NCBI GenBank assembly: GCA_029931535.1
Contig: JAQPZY010001098.1
Span: forward strand, 806,001 to 870,000
DNA from: Margaritifera margaritifera
Taxonomy: Eukaryota; Mollusca; Bivalvia; Unionida; Margaritiferidae
Length of the DNA: 64,000 nucleotides
Direction: 5' to 3'
The translations under genes and the position numbers were made by a program. Under the pieces are notes generated by a model. That model had not been told where the DNA came from. It did no database searches and saw nothing but the letters and a program-made list of their open reading frames with translations. Below are positions 13,975-27,088 of this stretch, piece after piece. Position 1 is the stretch's first letter. Each line of letters opens with the position of its first letter.

Positions 13975-14312
13975 TTCGGATCATCTCGGTTATTTCTGCG
14001 AGACGATAATATGCCTTGGATATATGTCGACGCAGTAATTTACAGAAAAATCATACATTTTCTTCGCTGGACATTTCTTCGTAAAAAAGAAACCACAATC
14101 TATTAGGACCACCTCGGCTATTTTTACGATTGGATTGGCCGTAGGACTGACCAAGAAGTTGCGAATTAAAAAATAGTTCGATGCATTCGCATCTATTCGG
14201 TCAGTCCTTGTTTCATAAATAACCGAGGTGGTCTGAAACGGCAGCTAATGGCAGCTATCGGCATAGATTCGAGGTATGATCTGTAGGATTGACCTCAAAG
14301 TTGCGAATGCAA
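13975..14312. mobile_element. Foldback element of the GACCACCTCGG family, copy 1
   Basis: The left part (ATCTCGGTTATTTCTGCGAG ...) and middle part match 24025-24337. The inner arms GACCACCTCGGCTATTT (about 14108) and AAATAACCGAGGTGGTC (about 14217) are inverted, with a nested GTAGGACTGACC/GGTCAGTCC pair. The right end is GATTGACCTCAAAGTTGCGA. Confidence 0.68.
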
Positions 14313-14351
14313 AATGGGAGACGATTGTGATTAGCTCAGTACCCGTTTAAC

Positions 14352-14352
<1 letters not shown>

Positions 14353-14432
<80 letters not shown>
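14353..14432. repeat. (CT)n microsatellite, about 80 bp
   Basis: Uninterrupted CT dinucleotides. Confidence 0.97.
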
Positions 14433-14434
<2 letters not shown>

Positions 14435-14633
14435 CGAAAATGTTATGAATCAAGGTTTACCACTGATAAATTGGCAAAATATTTATAACCGTTCTGTCAT
14501 ATTTTTTATAACCCGTAGCATTTATTCAGATTATATTTATTTTTCCCTGTTGTTCTTATGGACCGGTACAAAGTTATGGCTCATGAACAGAAACATGCCT
14601 TCAATGCAAGTATATAAATCTTAAACCAGTGAT

Positions 14634-14829
14634 CAGTAAGACATGGGTTGTGCTTGGGACACGGAAAGAGTTGAAATCCTATCAGTATGACACGGGTTGT
14701 ACTTGGGACACGAAAAGAGTTGAAATCCTATCAGTATGACACGGGTTGTACTTGGGACACGAAACGAGTTGAAATCCAATCAGTATGACATGCGTTGTAC
14801 TTGGGACACGGAAAGAGTTGAAATCCTAT
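14634..14829. repeat. 49-bp minisatellite, 4 copies
   Basis: Units contain CAGTATGACACGGGTTGTAC, TTGGGACACGAAAAGAGTTG and AAATCCTAT. Confidence 0.9.
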
Positions 14830-15385
14830 CAAATATCTATATCAGTTTCTTCAATGTCGTCCGCGGTTAGTGTAAACCTGTCATCGCCATACATTATGAA
14901 AAGTCACCTTGGTCTCCGATTTCACTTTGTGCTAGACTGTGCAACATCACATAATATCTATGTTTCTCTACCTGACTGCTCCACAATACAGTAACAGAAC
15001 AGAGTGAGATTGGCTGACGCAAACGGAGGAAGAACAAAAAAGGTAACAGTCTAATCATCTGTAATAATTTTTCTAATGTTTTTGTAAACAGGCAGCGTAG
15101 TCTAAAGACAGTATTTAAACAAAAATTAATTCCTATTACATTACAAAAATGATGTTGACAAAAGTAGGTCCAGAATAAGTATGATGAGGTAAATTTGGAA
15201 ATAATATCGCGTCTGAAACCTGCAACGTTTGCACGATACTATCTGTGATGCTTGTTCGCACGTGAAAATGTCGAGGAAATACAGTATTTGTTACATATGC
15301 CAAAAATCTGACCACCCATCTTCTGGGCCATTCCTTTTTGTTTAAATAAATATATATGTTTTTACATAACTCAGATCTGGGTTTA

Positions 15386-15620
15386 ACTCCTTGGCGAAGG
15401 ATCTGCGGTGGTTCAGTGGATATTGTGCGGAACTTGCAATCTGTAGTTTGTAGTTTTGAGTTCCGCTCAGACCAGCCCTGGCTGCTGCTGTGGTGTTTCT
15501 CTTGGCAAGATACTTTACTCCCATTGCCTAAGCACCAAAAAGTCTGCATGTGCCGATTTGCCGTTAAAAACCGCTCATCATCAACATTCATGACGAAGGC
15601 ACTGCGTCTTATCCTTAACC
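15386..15620 (+). mobile_element. tRNA-derived SINE, diverged
   Basis: A-box-like GCGGTGGTTCAGTGG and B-box-like GAGTTCCGCTC are followed by CAGACCAGCCCTGGCTGC, CTTGGCAAGATACTTTACTC and a tail with GCCGTTAAAAACCG. Order and spacing match the other SINEs. Open frames on both strands here are by-products. Confidence 0.6.
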
Positions 15621-15984
15621 ACATACGGTCATAACAATGGGGTGGTATAAGAGTAACTGACTAGATGTTATCTACATGTAACAACACACAAATAAAGACC
15701 AATATAAACGTAGCTAGTGCTTGAACACTGCTTTCCTCACTCCGGGATGCTCTCCATGGCGTCTGTTTCAGTTCCGTCTCTTTTAACGTGTAGGTCCAGT
15801 TTGGCATTTGTTTAAAAGTAACAAACGAGGAAACATTACAGCAGTAATTATAACCGTCATATTACAATCTAATAACGCATAATTTTTATTAATTGATAAT
15901 TAATCCAGTCCCAAGAAAAGATTTTCCGCAGACATTAATCTTAAATGCCAAAATGTAACATCAGAATCTTGTTTTGATCTGAGG

Positions 15985-15987
<3 letters not shown>

Positions 15988-16062
<75 letters not shown>
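15988..16062. repeat. (AT)n microsatellite
   Basis: About 75 bp of uninterrupted AT. Confidence 0.97.
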
Positions 16063-16064
<2 letters not shown>

Positions 16065-16575
16065 TTCATGTATGAACTCGGTCAATTTGCTAAGATACTG
16101 TGTTTTTTATGCTGTACAAAGAAAATCTTATAGTAAAAGAAGTTGTGGCTTGTGATATATATGAAGATGATCATTTTGTTGAGTAAATATTTTTGGTTTG
16201 CCATTACCACTATATTCTATTCGAAGTCAATATATGTGTGCCATCACAAGAAGCAGTAATTTCAATGTGTCATAGTTCACTTATATTCCTCTTCTCCTGA
16301 CTCTTATTGCACTAGTTCCTCGTTGATCTACATTAGGAATCAGTCCCGCAAATGTACAGACCTCATCTTAGCTCGCCAATGTTACTATGGAGATAACCAC
16401 CTCCATAGGCACTCATCGCTAAACACAGACCAAAAGACCGTGTATCGCCAAGCCAGTTGAAGTGGTTTACTTCCAGCAGGAAAATAATTTAGATCCTCTT
16501 GAAAAGCTTCATTTTTTTTCAGGTTTCTAGCTCTACTGTTCATAGACGATAAGAGCTTATGGAATGGTCTGTTTT

Positions 16576-17660
16576 CCGTCGTCCGTCCGTCCGTTAGCAC
16601 AAGTTTGTATCGCTATTCCTCCAAAACTCCTTGGAGGGTTGCCATGAAACTTTACACACATTTATCCCATGATCTAGTTGGTCCTAAATGAAAATAGTGC
16701 TGCTCGTAGATCCAATATGGCCGCCACAGCGGCCATATTGAAAATCTTGTTATCGCTACTCCTCCTGAATGGATGGTCATATCAACATGCGGTTTCCATT
16801 AAAAAACTTCTTATGATGTCTAGTTGGTCCTAAATAAAAATGGTGCCGATGTGAGGTCCAATATGACCATTACGGCAGCCATTTTGAAAATTTTGTTATT
16901 GCTACTTCTCCTGAATAGATGGCCATATCAACATGGGATTTTCACTAAAACACTTTTTATGATATTTAGTTGGTCTTATATGAAAATGGTATCGACCCGA
17001 CGTCCAGTATGGCCGCCACAGTGGCCCTCTTCAAAATCTTGTTATTGCTACTCCTCCTACATGGATGGTCATATTAGCATGGGATTTTCACTAAAAGACT
17101 TCTTATGATGTCTAGCTGGTCCTAAATAAAAATGGTACCGATCTGACATCCAATATGGCCACCATGGCAGCCATCTTGCAAATTTTGTTATCACATCTCT
17201 ACTTGAACAGAACGTCATATTGGCATGGGGTTTTCACCAGAAGACATCTTATGATGTCCAATTGGTCTTAAATGAAAATGGTACCGATCTGACGTCCAAT
17301 ATGGCCGCTCATCAACCATCTTGAAAATCTTGTAATTGCTACTACTCCTGAATGTAAAGTCATATATTAAAAATATTGTTATGTCTACTTCTCTCCAAAT
17401 GGCTATATCAACATGGGGTTTTCACCAACAGACTTTATATGATACCTAGTTGGTCCTAAATGAAAATGGTGCCAGTCGTACATCCAATATGACTGCCACG
17501 ACGACTGTCTTAATAATGTTGTTGTCGCTACTTCCCCTGAATGGATGATCATTATGACATGGGATTTTCAGCAAAGACTTCTAATGATGTCTACTTTATC
17601 CTAAATAAAAATGTTGTCAAGCTGACATCCAATATGTGCACCACAGCAGCTACTTTGAAA
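16576..17660 (+). repeat. Divergent tandem element, units about 150-175 bp, about 6 units
   Basis: Opens with GTCCGTCCGTCCGTTAGCAC and then repeats, with 20-30% divergence, a module containing GATGTCTAGTTGGTCCTAAA, AAAATGGTGCCGAT, CCAATATGGCCGCCA, CATCTTGAAAATCTTGTTAT and GGATGGTCATATCAACATGG. This structure is familiar from molluscan non-coding repeats. Open frames at 16824-17108 and 17636-17860 lie inside it. Confidence 0.65.
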
Positions 17661-18112
17661 ATCTTGAGAATATCAGAGATGGTTTTAACACTCGACAATT
17701 AAAAGGAAGAAATGGTCTTATCTTGAACTCCTGGAAATTCTGTCAGTCCCTTCCATGGACTCTTGTCTTCTTTATGGTTTCTCAGAAAATCACAATATGG
17801 TCGATTATCGAAAGGATTACTGACTTACCAAGGTATCCGAAAGCTATATCTGTTAAATGATTTGATTGTTCGAAATCAACACACCTCCCTTATAAATAAT
17901 GTAGCTTGATTATGCCTCAAAGTATTTTTAGGTGCCTACATATGATTTTACGTATTTTGTAAATCATGTAATTTGGAAAATTCATTACTATCAATACCAA
18001 CTGAGCGTGGCGTCCCCGGCGCTTCTTAATACTTAAGTTCATCAATTAAATTTTCATTTTTAATTAAGCCGATATTAAACAAATATTGCAATGTACAGAG
18101 AGGGACTTATTG

Positions 18113-18193
18113 CAGTTTATGGACCGGTTAGCCACCCTAAAGACAGTATTTGGACTTCAGCTTCGCTTTGCTGACTGACCGGTCCATAAACTG
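18113..18193. repeat. Perfect 16-bp inverted repeat hairpin
   Basis: CAGTTTATGGACCGGT (18113-18128) is the exact complement of 18178-18193, with a 49-nt loop containing GCTTCGCTTTGC. Could be a tiny MITE or the end structure of one. Confidence 0.7.
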
Positions 18194-18234
18194 TCACGAG
18201 GCCCTTCAGCAGCATGTAATATTTATTATATTAT

Positions 18235-18303
18235 ACCGAATAAGTACCGAATAAGTATCGAATGAGTACCGAATGAGTATCGAATGAGTACCGAATGAGT
18301 ATA
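18235..18303. repeat. 12-bp tandem repeat, about 6 copies
   Basis: Units alternate between ACCGAATGAGTA and ATCGAATGAGTA forms. Confidence 0.85.
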
Positions 18304-19732
18304 GATCCTTTTGTGAGGAGAAGAAATTTAGCAGCGCGTGACTTGTATACAGGAACGGACCGTGCGGTTCATATCGCATTTTATGACTGACTAAGTTTTG
18401 CAAGGGATAAAAAAAGAACTTAAATGTATGAGGTATAAAATAACAAATTAAGATTTAGAAATAATATCATAAACTCACCATAAAATTTTCTTTTTTTAAA
18501 TCTGTGGAAAATTTTAGGAATTCCTCATTCTTTTTTAAAAATTCCAGGTTATAAATTTTCCTGGGTGTATATAGTTGGAACTGAGACTTATTTTATTATC
18601 AATTACCTCTATCTCTCAGCGAAATCACAATATTATCGGGAGTATTGTAAGAATGATGAAGTAAAATCTCACTTCAGGAAATATTTGAGAAATTGATTGA
18701 AAATGGGTCCTGAGGTCTGCCTCATCTTTTGAAATGGGTCCTGATGTCTGCCTCATCTTTTAGCTGCCCTGGTTTGCTGGCCCTACTCCACTACCATCGG
18801 CAGATGATTTTTTCCTAATTGTTCAGCTTTGTTGTCACACTTTTCCACTCTGGATCAGAAACATCTGCTGTGAATTTAAGTACTTAGAAATTCTTTTTTA
18901 ATGAAATCCATGTATTGTACAGACACATTCTTCGTAATCGTCTTAATGGCGTTTATAGAACTGTGCCTTTTTCGGTCTTGAGGCTTACGGTAAGGGACCT
19001 TTTGTCAATGGCATAATCAACACAATCATCCATATTGTGACATGAAACATGAGCACACATGTTTCCCAATGTCTCTTTTATTGAGTAATATACAGAAACT
19101 ATATTTTTTACATCTTTTCCGCATCTCTTTTCCAAAGTAACACATATCTGCACCACCACCCCTTCTTCCTGAATTGTCTGCATGGTTTTTGCTAACGTCA
19201 CGCGCCTTTCTAAACTCTTGGTTCAGCATTGAAAAGACATAAATATGTGCAGATTGCCCAAATGATCGGGATAAGGTGCAGACTAAAATTCCTACCCGGT
19301 TTGCGAAACAAAATCAGATGCGAGACTACAGTATCAGTTTCTTTGGGTCGCGGATTTTTTGTCTGATTAGTCGGTAAAGTGCACATATTTCATCCTTATT
19401 GAAACAGACTGTAATATACTAGCACACTCTCCCAGCTACGAAACGAAAAAGTTATGCTTTAGCACATAGTTTGGGAATGCTAAGATCAGTCTGAATCTAT
19501 AGTAACAGTATTTCCTTAACACTGGTGAAAATTGCTCATATGTCAAGCATAAGGCATAAATGTATCTTAAAATTACGTTCAGTGAAACATTTTATTTACA
19601 TACTAGGTCTTAATTTTTCGTCATAAAAAATTAATTTTAAACCATCATGGGATGCTATAAAAGTTCTCTGTTTTTACAGAACTAGAAGGGCTTTGAAGAG
19701 ATTGTGGAAACCTTGAGGAGTGCGGGGTTTGG

Positions 19733-21860
19733 GAATGATAATTAAATTAGATCATAGACGCTCTCTTGTCTGTATAACAATAGGGTTTGAATGATAATTA
19801 AGTAAGATCATATACACTCTTGTATGTTTTAAAAATAGGGAAGGATGATAATTAAGTAAGATCATAGACACTCTTGTATGTTTTAAAAATAGGGATTGAA
19901 TGATAATTAAGTAAGATCATAGACACTCTTGTATGTTTTAAAAATAGGGATTGAATGATAATTAAGTAAGATCGTAGACACTCTTGTATTTTTTAAAAAT
20001 AGGGAAGGATGATAATTAAGTAAGATGAATGACACTCTTGTATGTTTTAAAAATAGGGAAGGATGATAATTAAGTAAGATCATAGACACTCTTGTATGTT
20101 TTAACAATAGGGATTGAATGATAATTAAGTAAGATCATAGATACTCTTGTATGTTTTAAAAATAGGGATGAATGATAATTAAGTAAGATCATAAACACTC
20201 TTGTATGTTTTAAAAATAGGGATGAATGATAATTAAGTAAGATCATAGAAACTCTTGTATATTTTAACAATGGGGATGAACGATAATTAAGTAAGATCAT
20301 AGAAACTCTTGTATATTTTAACAATGGGGATGAACGATAATTAAGTAAGATCATAGAAACTCTTGTATATTTTAACAATGGGGATGAACGATAATTAAGT
20401 AAGATCATAGAAACTCTTGTATATTTTAACAATGGGGATGAACGATAATTAAGTAAGATCATAGAAACTCTTGTATATTTTAACAATGGGGATGAACGAT
20501 AATTAAGTAAGATCATAGAAACTCTTGTATATTTTAACGATAGGGATGAACGATAATTAAGTAAGATCATAGAAACTCTTGTATATTTTAACGATAGGGA
20601 TGAACGATAATTAAGTAAGATCATAGAAACTCTTGTATATTTTAACAATGGGGATGAACGATAATTAAGTAAGATCATAGATACTCTTGTATATTTTAAC
20701 AATGGGGATGAACGATAATTGAGTAAGATCATAGAAACTCTTGTATATTTTAACAATGGGGATGAACGATAATTAAGTAAGATCATAGATACTCTTGTAT
20801 ATTTTAACAATGGGGATGAACGATAATTAAGTAAGATCATAGATACTCTTGTATATTTTAACAATGGGGATGAACGATAATTAAGTAAGATCATAGAAAC
20901 TCTTGTATATTTTAACAATGGGGATGAACGATAATTAAGTAAGATCATAGAAACTCTTGTATATTTTAACAATGGGGATGAACGATAATTAAGTAAGATC
21001 ATAGAAACTCTTGTATATTTTAACAATGGGGATGAACGATAATTAAGTAAGATCATAGAAACTCTTGTATATTTTAACAATGGGGATGAACGATAATTAA
21101 GTAAGATCATAGAAACTCTTGTATATTTTAACAATGGGGATGAACGATAATTAAGTAAGATCATAGAAACTCTTGTATATTTTAACAATGGGGATGAACG
21201 ATAATTAAGTAAGATCATAGAAACTCTTGTATATTTTAACAATGGGGATGAACGATAATTAAGTAAGATCATAGAAACTCTTGTATATTTTAACAATAGG
21301 GATGAATGATAATTAAGTAAGATCATAGAAACTCTTGTATATTTTAACAATAGGGACGAACGATAATTAAGTAAGATCATAGAAACTCTTGTATATTTTA
21401 ACAATGGGGATGAACGATAATTAAGTAAGATCATAGAAACTCTTGTATATTTTAACAATGGGGATGAACGATAATTAAGTAAGATCATAGAAACTCTTGT
21501 ATATTTTAACAATGGGGATGAACGATAATTAAGTAAGATCATAGAAACTCTTGTATATTTTAACAATAGGGATGAACGATAATTAAGTAAGATCATAGAA
21601 ACTCTTGTATATTTTAACAATGGGGATGAACGATAATTAAGTAAGATCATAGAAACTCTTGTATATTTTAACAATAGGGATGAACGATAATTAAGTAAGA
21701 TCATAGAAACTCTTGTATATTTTAACAATAGGGATGAACGATAATTAAGTAAGATCATAGAAACTCTTGTATATTTTAACAATAGGGATGAACGATAATT
21801 AAGTAAGATCATAGAAACTCTTGTATATTTTAACAATGGGGATGAATGATAATTAAGCAG
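19733..21860. repeat. 54-bp satellite array, about 39 copies
   Basis: Head-to-tail units of 54 bp built around GATAATTAAGTAAGATCATAG, ACTCTTGTATATTTTAAC and AATGGGGATGAAC. Units from about 20230 to 21840 are nearly identical. Units at 19733-20200 are more diverged (TATGTTTTAAAAATAGGGA forms). Because 54 is divisible by 3, a minus-strand frame stays open for 613 codons (20070-21911), repeating an 18-residue motif (LLKYTRVSMILLNYRSSP). It has no sign of selection as a protein. Confidence 0.92.
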
Positions 21861-22381
21861 TTTTTCCACTAGGCGTGCAAGATTTAGAGTCAAAACTCCC
21901 CTTGGTGTCATAACTGGGGGTCACATTGAATAATAATAATTTTTAAAAAAATCTTGGCGTCAAATTAAAAATTTGGGGGGTCTCTGACGCACAAATTAGG
22001 GTAAAGGGAAACACTGATTAAGTTAAATCAGAGACACTTTTGTTTGATTTTGCAGTAGAGATTCTTGAGAAGGACACAGATATAGTCAAATACAGATATA
22101 GTCAAATATTTGCACATGTATTTATTTCTTACAAAAATTCATAAGTGTAAAATTTTGAAACAATTCACGTGATCCTCTTGCAAGACTTCTGGATTGTGTT
22201 GATTTAAATTATTGAGAAGAAGCAAAAAATTATACTTTTTCGCTGTACTTAGCTAATATATTGCATGCTGGTAAAGTGCATTGCATGGAATAATCTGCAT
22301 GTTGTATTATTACATGAGTTACGACTCTATGGGGTAAGACAAATGTAACAGAAAGAAGTGAAACAAAAAAATCTAGTAAAA

Positions 22382-23156
22382 ATTGTTTTGTTTTCTACTT
22401 GATGCTTAACTTGTCGATAAATCTAAAAAAATTAAAATGAAAATCAAAAGACACGTACAGTCACGTGAATTAAAATCCAAATAATCCAATAATCCTAAGC
22501 GTCCTAATCACAAGTCCAAAATATAGAATATTTCGAATGAATTTCAATATCCTCGAATGTGCTGATGTGCCAACAGTCTTTAATGTCCTTATGTGTCAAT
22601 AGTATTTAATGTGCTCATGTGCCAAAATGAAGTACTCCAGAATATCTTTGAATAAGTTCACATAAATCCAAAATCATCAATTCAAAATCCAAATCCAAAA
22701 GTCTGTGAGCACTTTAATAATCCAATGAATATTTTAAAATAATTCCTCTCTCTGAATTTGGAATGATTTTTCACAACTGTAATGACTCTTTAAAGACTGA
22801 TGGTAAGGTCGAAACTAAAAACTGTCCATTAAACAAAGTATATGTAAAGATAGGTCACATGACAGAATGTTCTCGAAAAGTATATGGTGTATGTGACTTA
22901 ACACACAACTCTAAAGGAAATTCTAGTTATATATGTGAACAAAAATCAACCCTGACCTCAAATTAAAAAACAACTTGTTTACCAAGACCGTCCTTGAACT
23001 CAAATACTAAGTAAACAACCTAATTCAAGGACAATAGCTAAACATGTAAACCTTATACATAACATTAAGGTCTGAGCAAATATTAAAGTCAAGAAATATT
23101 TTTTTAGATTTTATCGACAAGTTAAACATCAAGTAGAAAACAAAGACAAAACCAAT
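22382..23156. mobile_element. Element with about 50-bp terminal inverted repeats, 775 bp
   Basis: The left end (22382-22433) contains TTTTCTACTTGATGCTTAAC and TTGTCGATAAATCTAAAAAA. The right end (23098-23156) has the near-perfect inverse: TTTTTAGATTTTATCGACAA, GTTAAACATCAAGTAGAAAA. The interior is AT-rich with a weak internal repeat of ATGTGC/TTTAATGT words. No transposase was seen; the 67-codon frame at 22763-22966 is unremarkable. Probably a non-autonomous DNA transposon, superfamily unknown. Confidence 0.65.
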
Positions 23157-25229
23157 CTTTGTATAATACTTTCGTCAGCAATGTACCATACAAACAAAAT
23201 GTGCGATTTGTTTTTGGACATTACTATTTCAGTTGCGCGGCTGTATTCGCATGCCACCATTCAATCGTTGCCCTTGAATCCACGGGTTAACGTTTCTTAG
23301 TAACAATTAATATGTTGCGCATGTTTAATTCGTAATTCGAAAGTCCTCAGTGGCAACTCTTTGAAGAGATTCTTTTTTTTATTCTTCTTCTATTTAAATT
23401 GCTTATCCGTTTTACGTATCGTCTGCTCCACTGACTTTAATTTGATAGTCTGGTGACCGGTTGGCAATTTTTCATCCAGGTCAAATTTAAATGAGATACA
23501 ATTTCACACTTTGAATTCCTTGGCGATGCAGTTTAACATTTTCACCGAGTTCTTATCTAAGTTATCAAGTTACTATCGAAATAATTTCCTCCTAAATATT
23601 GGGTTTTTTTTTTTATTTGTATATATCCGGAAAGCACACTGGCCTCATCAAAATCATTTAGTGACCTCATTGATTTAACTAATTTTACCAACAGCAACAT
23701 TAAGTCATGTTGTATGAAATTCGTTTATTTTCTGAAAGAAAATTACTGCCCTAGCAACTCTCCTATTTAAGGCCTCTCATACACCCAATAGCTACTCCTT
23801 TATTAGCGTATTGAATCATTTCTCTGTATCAGGGCGCGGCGTATATTAATTTCCGAAGGTATTTCAACCATGTTTATGTAAATGTAGCCGAAATCCATGT
23901 AAAAAAAAATGCACGCTTTATGGCTGAAGTGACATACTGACATACAGGTGCAATACTAAATTATTGGCTTTTTTTTATTCCAGCAATTTCAGTTGGCTAA
24001 GAAGGTTTAATCGTAGATCGCATTCAGACCACCTCGGCTATTTCTGCGAGAAAAAAATATGCCTTGGATATATGTCAGCGCAGTAATTTACAAAAAATCA
24101 TGCATGTTGTTCGCCTGAAATTTATTTGCAAAAAAATATTTTTAAAAACCGCAATCTATTCAGACCACCTTGGTTATTTCTACGATTGGATTGACCGTAG
24201 GATTGACCGAGAAGTTGCGAATGAAAAAATAATTCCATGCATTATGCAACTTCTAGGTCGAGGTGGTCCGAATGGCAGCTATCCGCATACATTCGAAGTG
24301 TGATCCGTGGGATTGACCTCAAAGTTGCGAATGTTGCTGACCGGTGCAGAATAAAATTGTTACAGATATATTTTTTTTATGCTCAGCACGAAGGCATATA
24401 TGCTTATTTGCATATTTACGATGTTGATCTGTGTTGCACTTGGAAATTTGAAGAAAAAAACAAACAAACAACGTCATATGTAGCATGATTACTTAATGGG
24501 ACTAAATTCATGCTATCTGCATTAAGGGCATTTTATTAGACAAGCAAGATTTACTTCAATCGGATAAGTATAAGGGAGACAACTGAGCATGCAAATGAGT
24601 GTGAAACATGTATCATGATCACTAGAGCATGCAAATGTGGTTACTTTCTCATCCTCATGATAGCAATGAGTAGTCCTAAAGGAAGATTCCACACCTTCTC
24701 AACAATTACAAGAATATTACTGACTGAAATAGATTACCTGACCCAATTCTCATGCCCCCTTAATTTTTGAATTTTTGTTTTAATTTATTTCTTTCAAACC
24801 AAATAATTAATAAAATATAACGGAGCTTTCAATCTTTTTGAAAGCTAATGCTTGACATTTAAATTGTGTGCTTGATATTCTTTCGTTTTGCTCCGATGGT
24901 ACAGGATATGAATTATTAAAGTAGATAGAAAAACTATTAAGCATTCCTAGCTCAAGTCAACAGATAGTCAAGAGTGTAAAATTACGGTCGATAAGACATA
25001 ATTGCGTGGCCAGTCATCTTCATTGGTTGATTGATATATCTACCGATCGATCTATCGATTGATTCTTTTTTGTTTCTTTCTTTCACCCTTTCTTCTTGTC
25101 TTTCCTTATTTCTTATTCATGTATTCGTGCATGTGCACAGTAAAGTCTACTTCATATATGCATAATAACTAACGAACGCCTGGACGGACTGGATAGGTTA
25201 GTTTTCTCGTTTTCCAGAATGCTAAGGGA
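23157..25229. other. Unassigned outside the foldback element
   Basis: AT-rich sequence with no pairable repeats or domains. CATGCAAATG octamer-like words appear at about 24589 and 24628, with no gene nearby. Confidence 0.45.
24025..24337. mobile_element. Foldback element of the GACCACCTCGG family, copy 2
   Basis: Starts CAGACCACCTCGGCTATTTC and ends GATTGACCTCAAAGTTGCGA, as in copy 1. Internal inverted arms are CAGACCACC (about 24160) and GGTGGTCCG (about 24261). Short open frames inside (24064-24303, 24237-24488) are incidental. Confidence 0.68.
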
Positions 25230-25406
25230 GCCGTGGTAGCTCAGTTGGTAAAGCGTCGGACTCGCAATGCAAGGGTCGCGGATTCGATACACACCCAAGC
25301 CAGCCCGGGTCGGCTGCCTCGATGTGTCCTTGGGAAAAACACTTAGCTCCCATTTCCTCGCCATGATAGTGCCGTTAAAACCAACAAAAAGAAACCAAAA
25401 CCAGAA
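25230..25406 (+). mobile_element. tRNA-derived SINE
   Basis: A box-like GTGGTAGCTCAGTTGGTA and B-box-like GGATTCGATAC are spaced as in a tRNA. They are followed by the shared core CCAGCCCGGGTCGGCTGCC, a conserved CTTGGGAAA...CACTTAGCTCC part, and a tail GTGCCGTTAAAACCAAC with A-rich end. Overlapping open frames are incidental. Confidence 0.78.
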
Positions 25407-26740
25407 TACTAAAGAATATGTTGGGAGCACGAACCCTGTGGAGGAAAATCCAGCAGGGTTCAGGAAGGTTAATTCTAGAGCATAGTTGATTTTAATACCC
25501 CAGCACAACAGAGGTTGGGCAAATAGTGTTATCCTTGTCCGTAATCCCTTCGGTCATGTCTTCGTTAAGCTTTGCGTTTGGGTCAGTTTTCAGGCACTGT
25601 TCTGGGGATATCCACGTTTCATTTACATATTTTTTGCATTTGTACTTTTTAAACTTCCAAGAGTTTCAGATCTGTAGATCGCAGTGAGGTATATTTCAGA
25701 TGATATCGTTTCAATATAGCGTAAACATAAAATTTTGTCACAGTTATTTATAACATGTTGGCAAATATTAAGTAATTCATCGTACCAAAAGGAGAATCTC
25801 CATATTTTATGCATGTATAGCTTTCAGGCAAGACGAATATTTATCCTTGAGGTTTTACTCTTGCCTCCGTTTTTAACTGGTTTACGATATATTTGAGTCA
25901 TTCCATGCACCAAGTGTCGTATAAGGCTTATGACGTATTGAACTATGTGATGACGTCACGATTTCAATTTCAATTTTTAAATTTTTAATAATTTTTTATA
26001 AATGAAAAAAGTGATTGCAAAAAACGAAATATAGGGAAATTATAAAATTATAAATGAACCAAATACTAGAAAATAAATGTGTTATTTTGAAACAGCTCAT
26101 TTGGCTTTAAAACAACCGTACAGGCGAACAAGCCGAAACAATAGACTCACATGTTTTGTCATATTTGAAAATCTTGATCTTATTCTATACTGATGACACT
26201 GTGGACACACATACTTAATACAGAGCTTGCAGATGATGTCAAACATAATTTGTATAAATATATTGAACATCGTCCATCTACTAAATTGGAACTCAGCCTT
26301 GATAAGAGTTAGAAAATGTGGTAGTCGGTTCCAAGTGTTACAAAAGATCTGAGATTCAATTAAGAGAGAATATATTTTAAGTAGCAGATCAAAAATAAAT
26401 ATCTGGACCTTTTTACTCGAATGTATCGATATTTATATGTGTGAGGTTTGTGTGTTCGTAAATATTAAATTTCTTGAAGGACTCCATTTTAGCTTTTTAC
26501 GGCAATTTCTTGCTGTCAAAAAAGTTCTCCAAAATATATGCTTTGTGGTGAACTTGCCCTCTTTCAGCTTGCACTATACGTTAAGGTTTGAAAGATTGGC
26601 TTTTAGGAATTAACTTTTGGGGGAGTTGGGTGGGGGTATCAAATAAAAAGCGTTCTCACTAATGTATAAAGTACTTCTACCATCGATTCGGATTGACTGT
26701 AACAGTTGGTTTTAATGCATTTGCGCAAAACACTAGCCAG
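25407..26740. other. No gene seen
   Basis: Contains one perfect TGACGTCA palindrome (25951-25958) in AT-rich DNA. Nothing links it to a promoter. Confidence 0.45.
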
Positions 26741-27088
26741 GGCGAAAACGAGGCGCCACACATTTTTGGGGCGCTAGACGGCGCTGTGAACGTCGACAAA
26801 GGCAGATTAAAATTAATTATTAAAAACAAAGCATGCCAAATCACACATTTAAGGTAAACAAAAGTAAAATTTATATCAGTCAGGAAGATCAAGTTCTTTG
26901 TATGTCAAGCACATTATAACGTAATACGATCGATGATGTCTACACTTGCTCAAGGGATGGGATCAGAATATATTCGTTGGATGTAAACAATCCGCAGAGG
27001 GGCGGGGGCGCAGTTTTTACTGGTTTTCTCCAAGACTGATATCCGCAAATTCGTATGCAAATACAGTATGGGCAGGCCGAGACAAGCA
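26741..27088 (-). repeat. Dispersed repeat, about 350 bp, copy 1 (minus)
   Basis: The reverse complement matches 50811-51160 in the same order: TCTCGGCCTG, TTTGCGGATATCAGTCT, TTGTTTACAT, TTCCTGACTGATATAAATT, TTTGCATGCTTTGTT, then a GGGCGC-type segment near the end. No ends or coding capacity identified. Confidence 0.62.

Larger units (their letters stand above)
17661..19732. other. Unassigned apart from the hairpin and 12-bp repeat
   Basis: AT-rich. A near-direct repeat (GAAATGGGTCCTGA, then GTCTGCCTCATCTTTT) occurs twice at about 18701-18760. The minus frames at 18953-19229 overlap in two phases and have no recognisable motif. Confidence 0.45.

Noticed and set aside
20070..21911. 613-codon minus-strand open frame
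   Set aside because: It exists because the 54-bp satellite unit is a multiple of three without stops. The 18-residue unit repeats almost unchanged and has no signal, domain or splice context.
25951..25958. Perfect CRE palindrome TGACGTCA
   Set aside because: An isolated 8-mer with no gene nearby; expected by chance at this scale.
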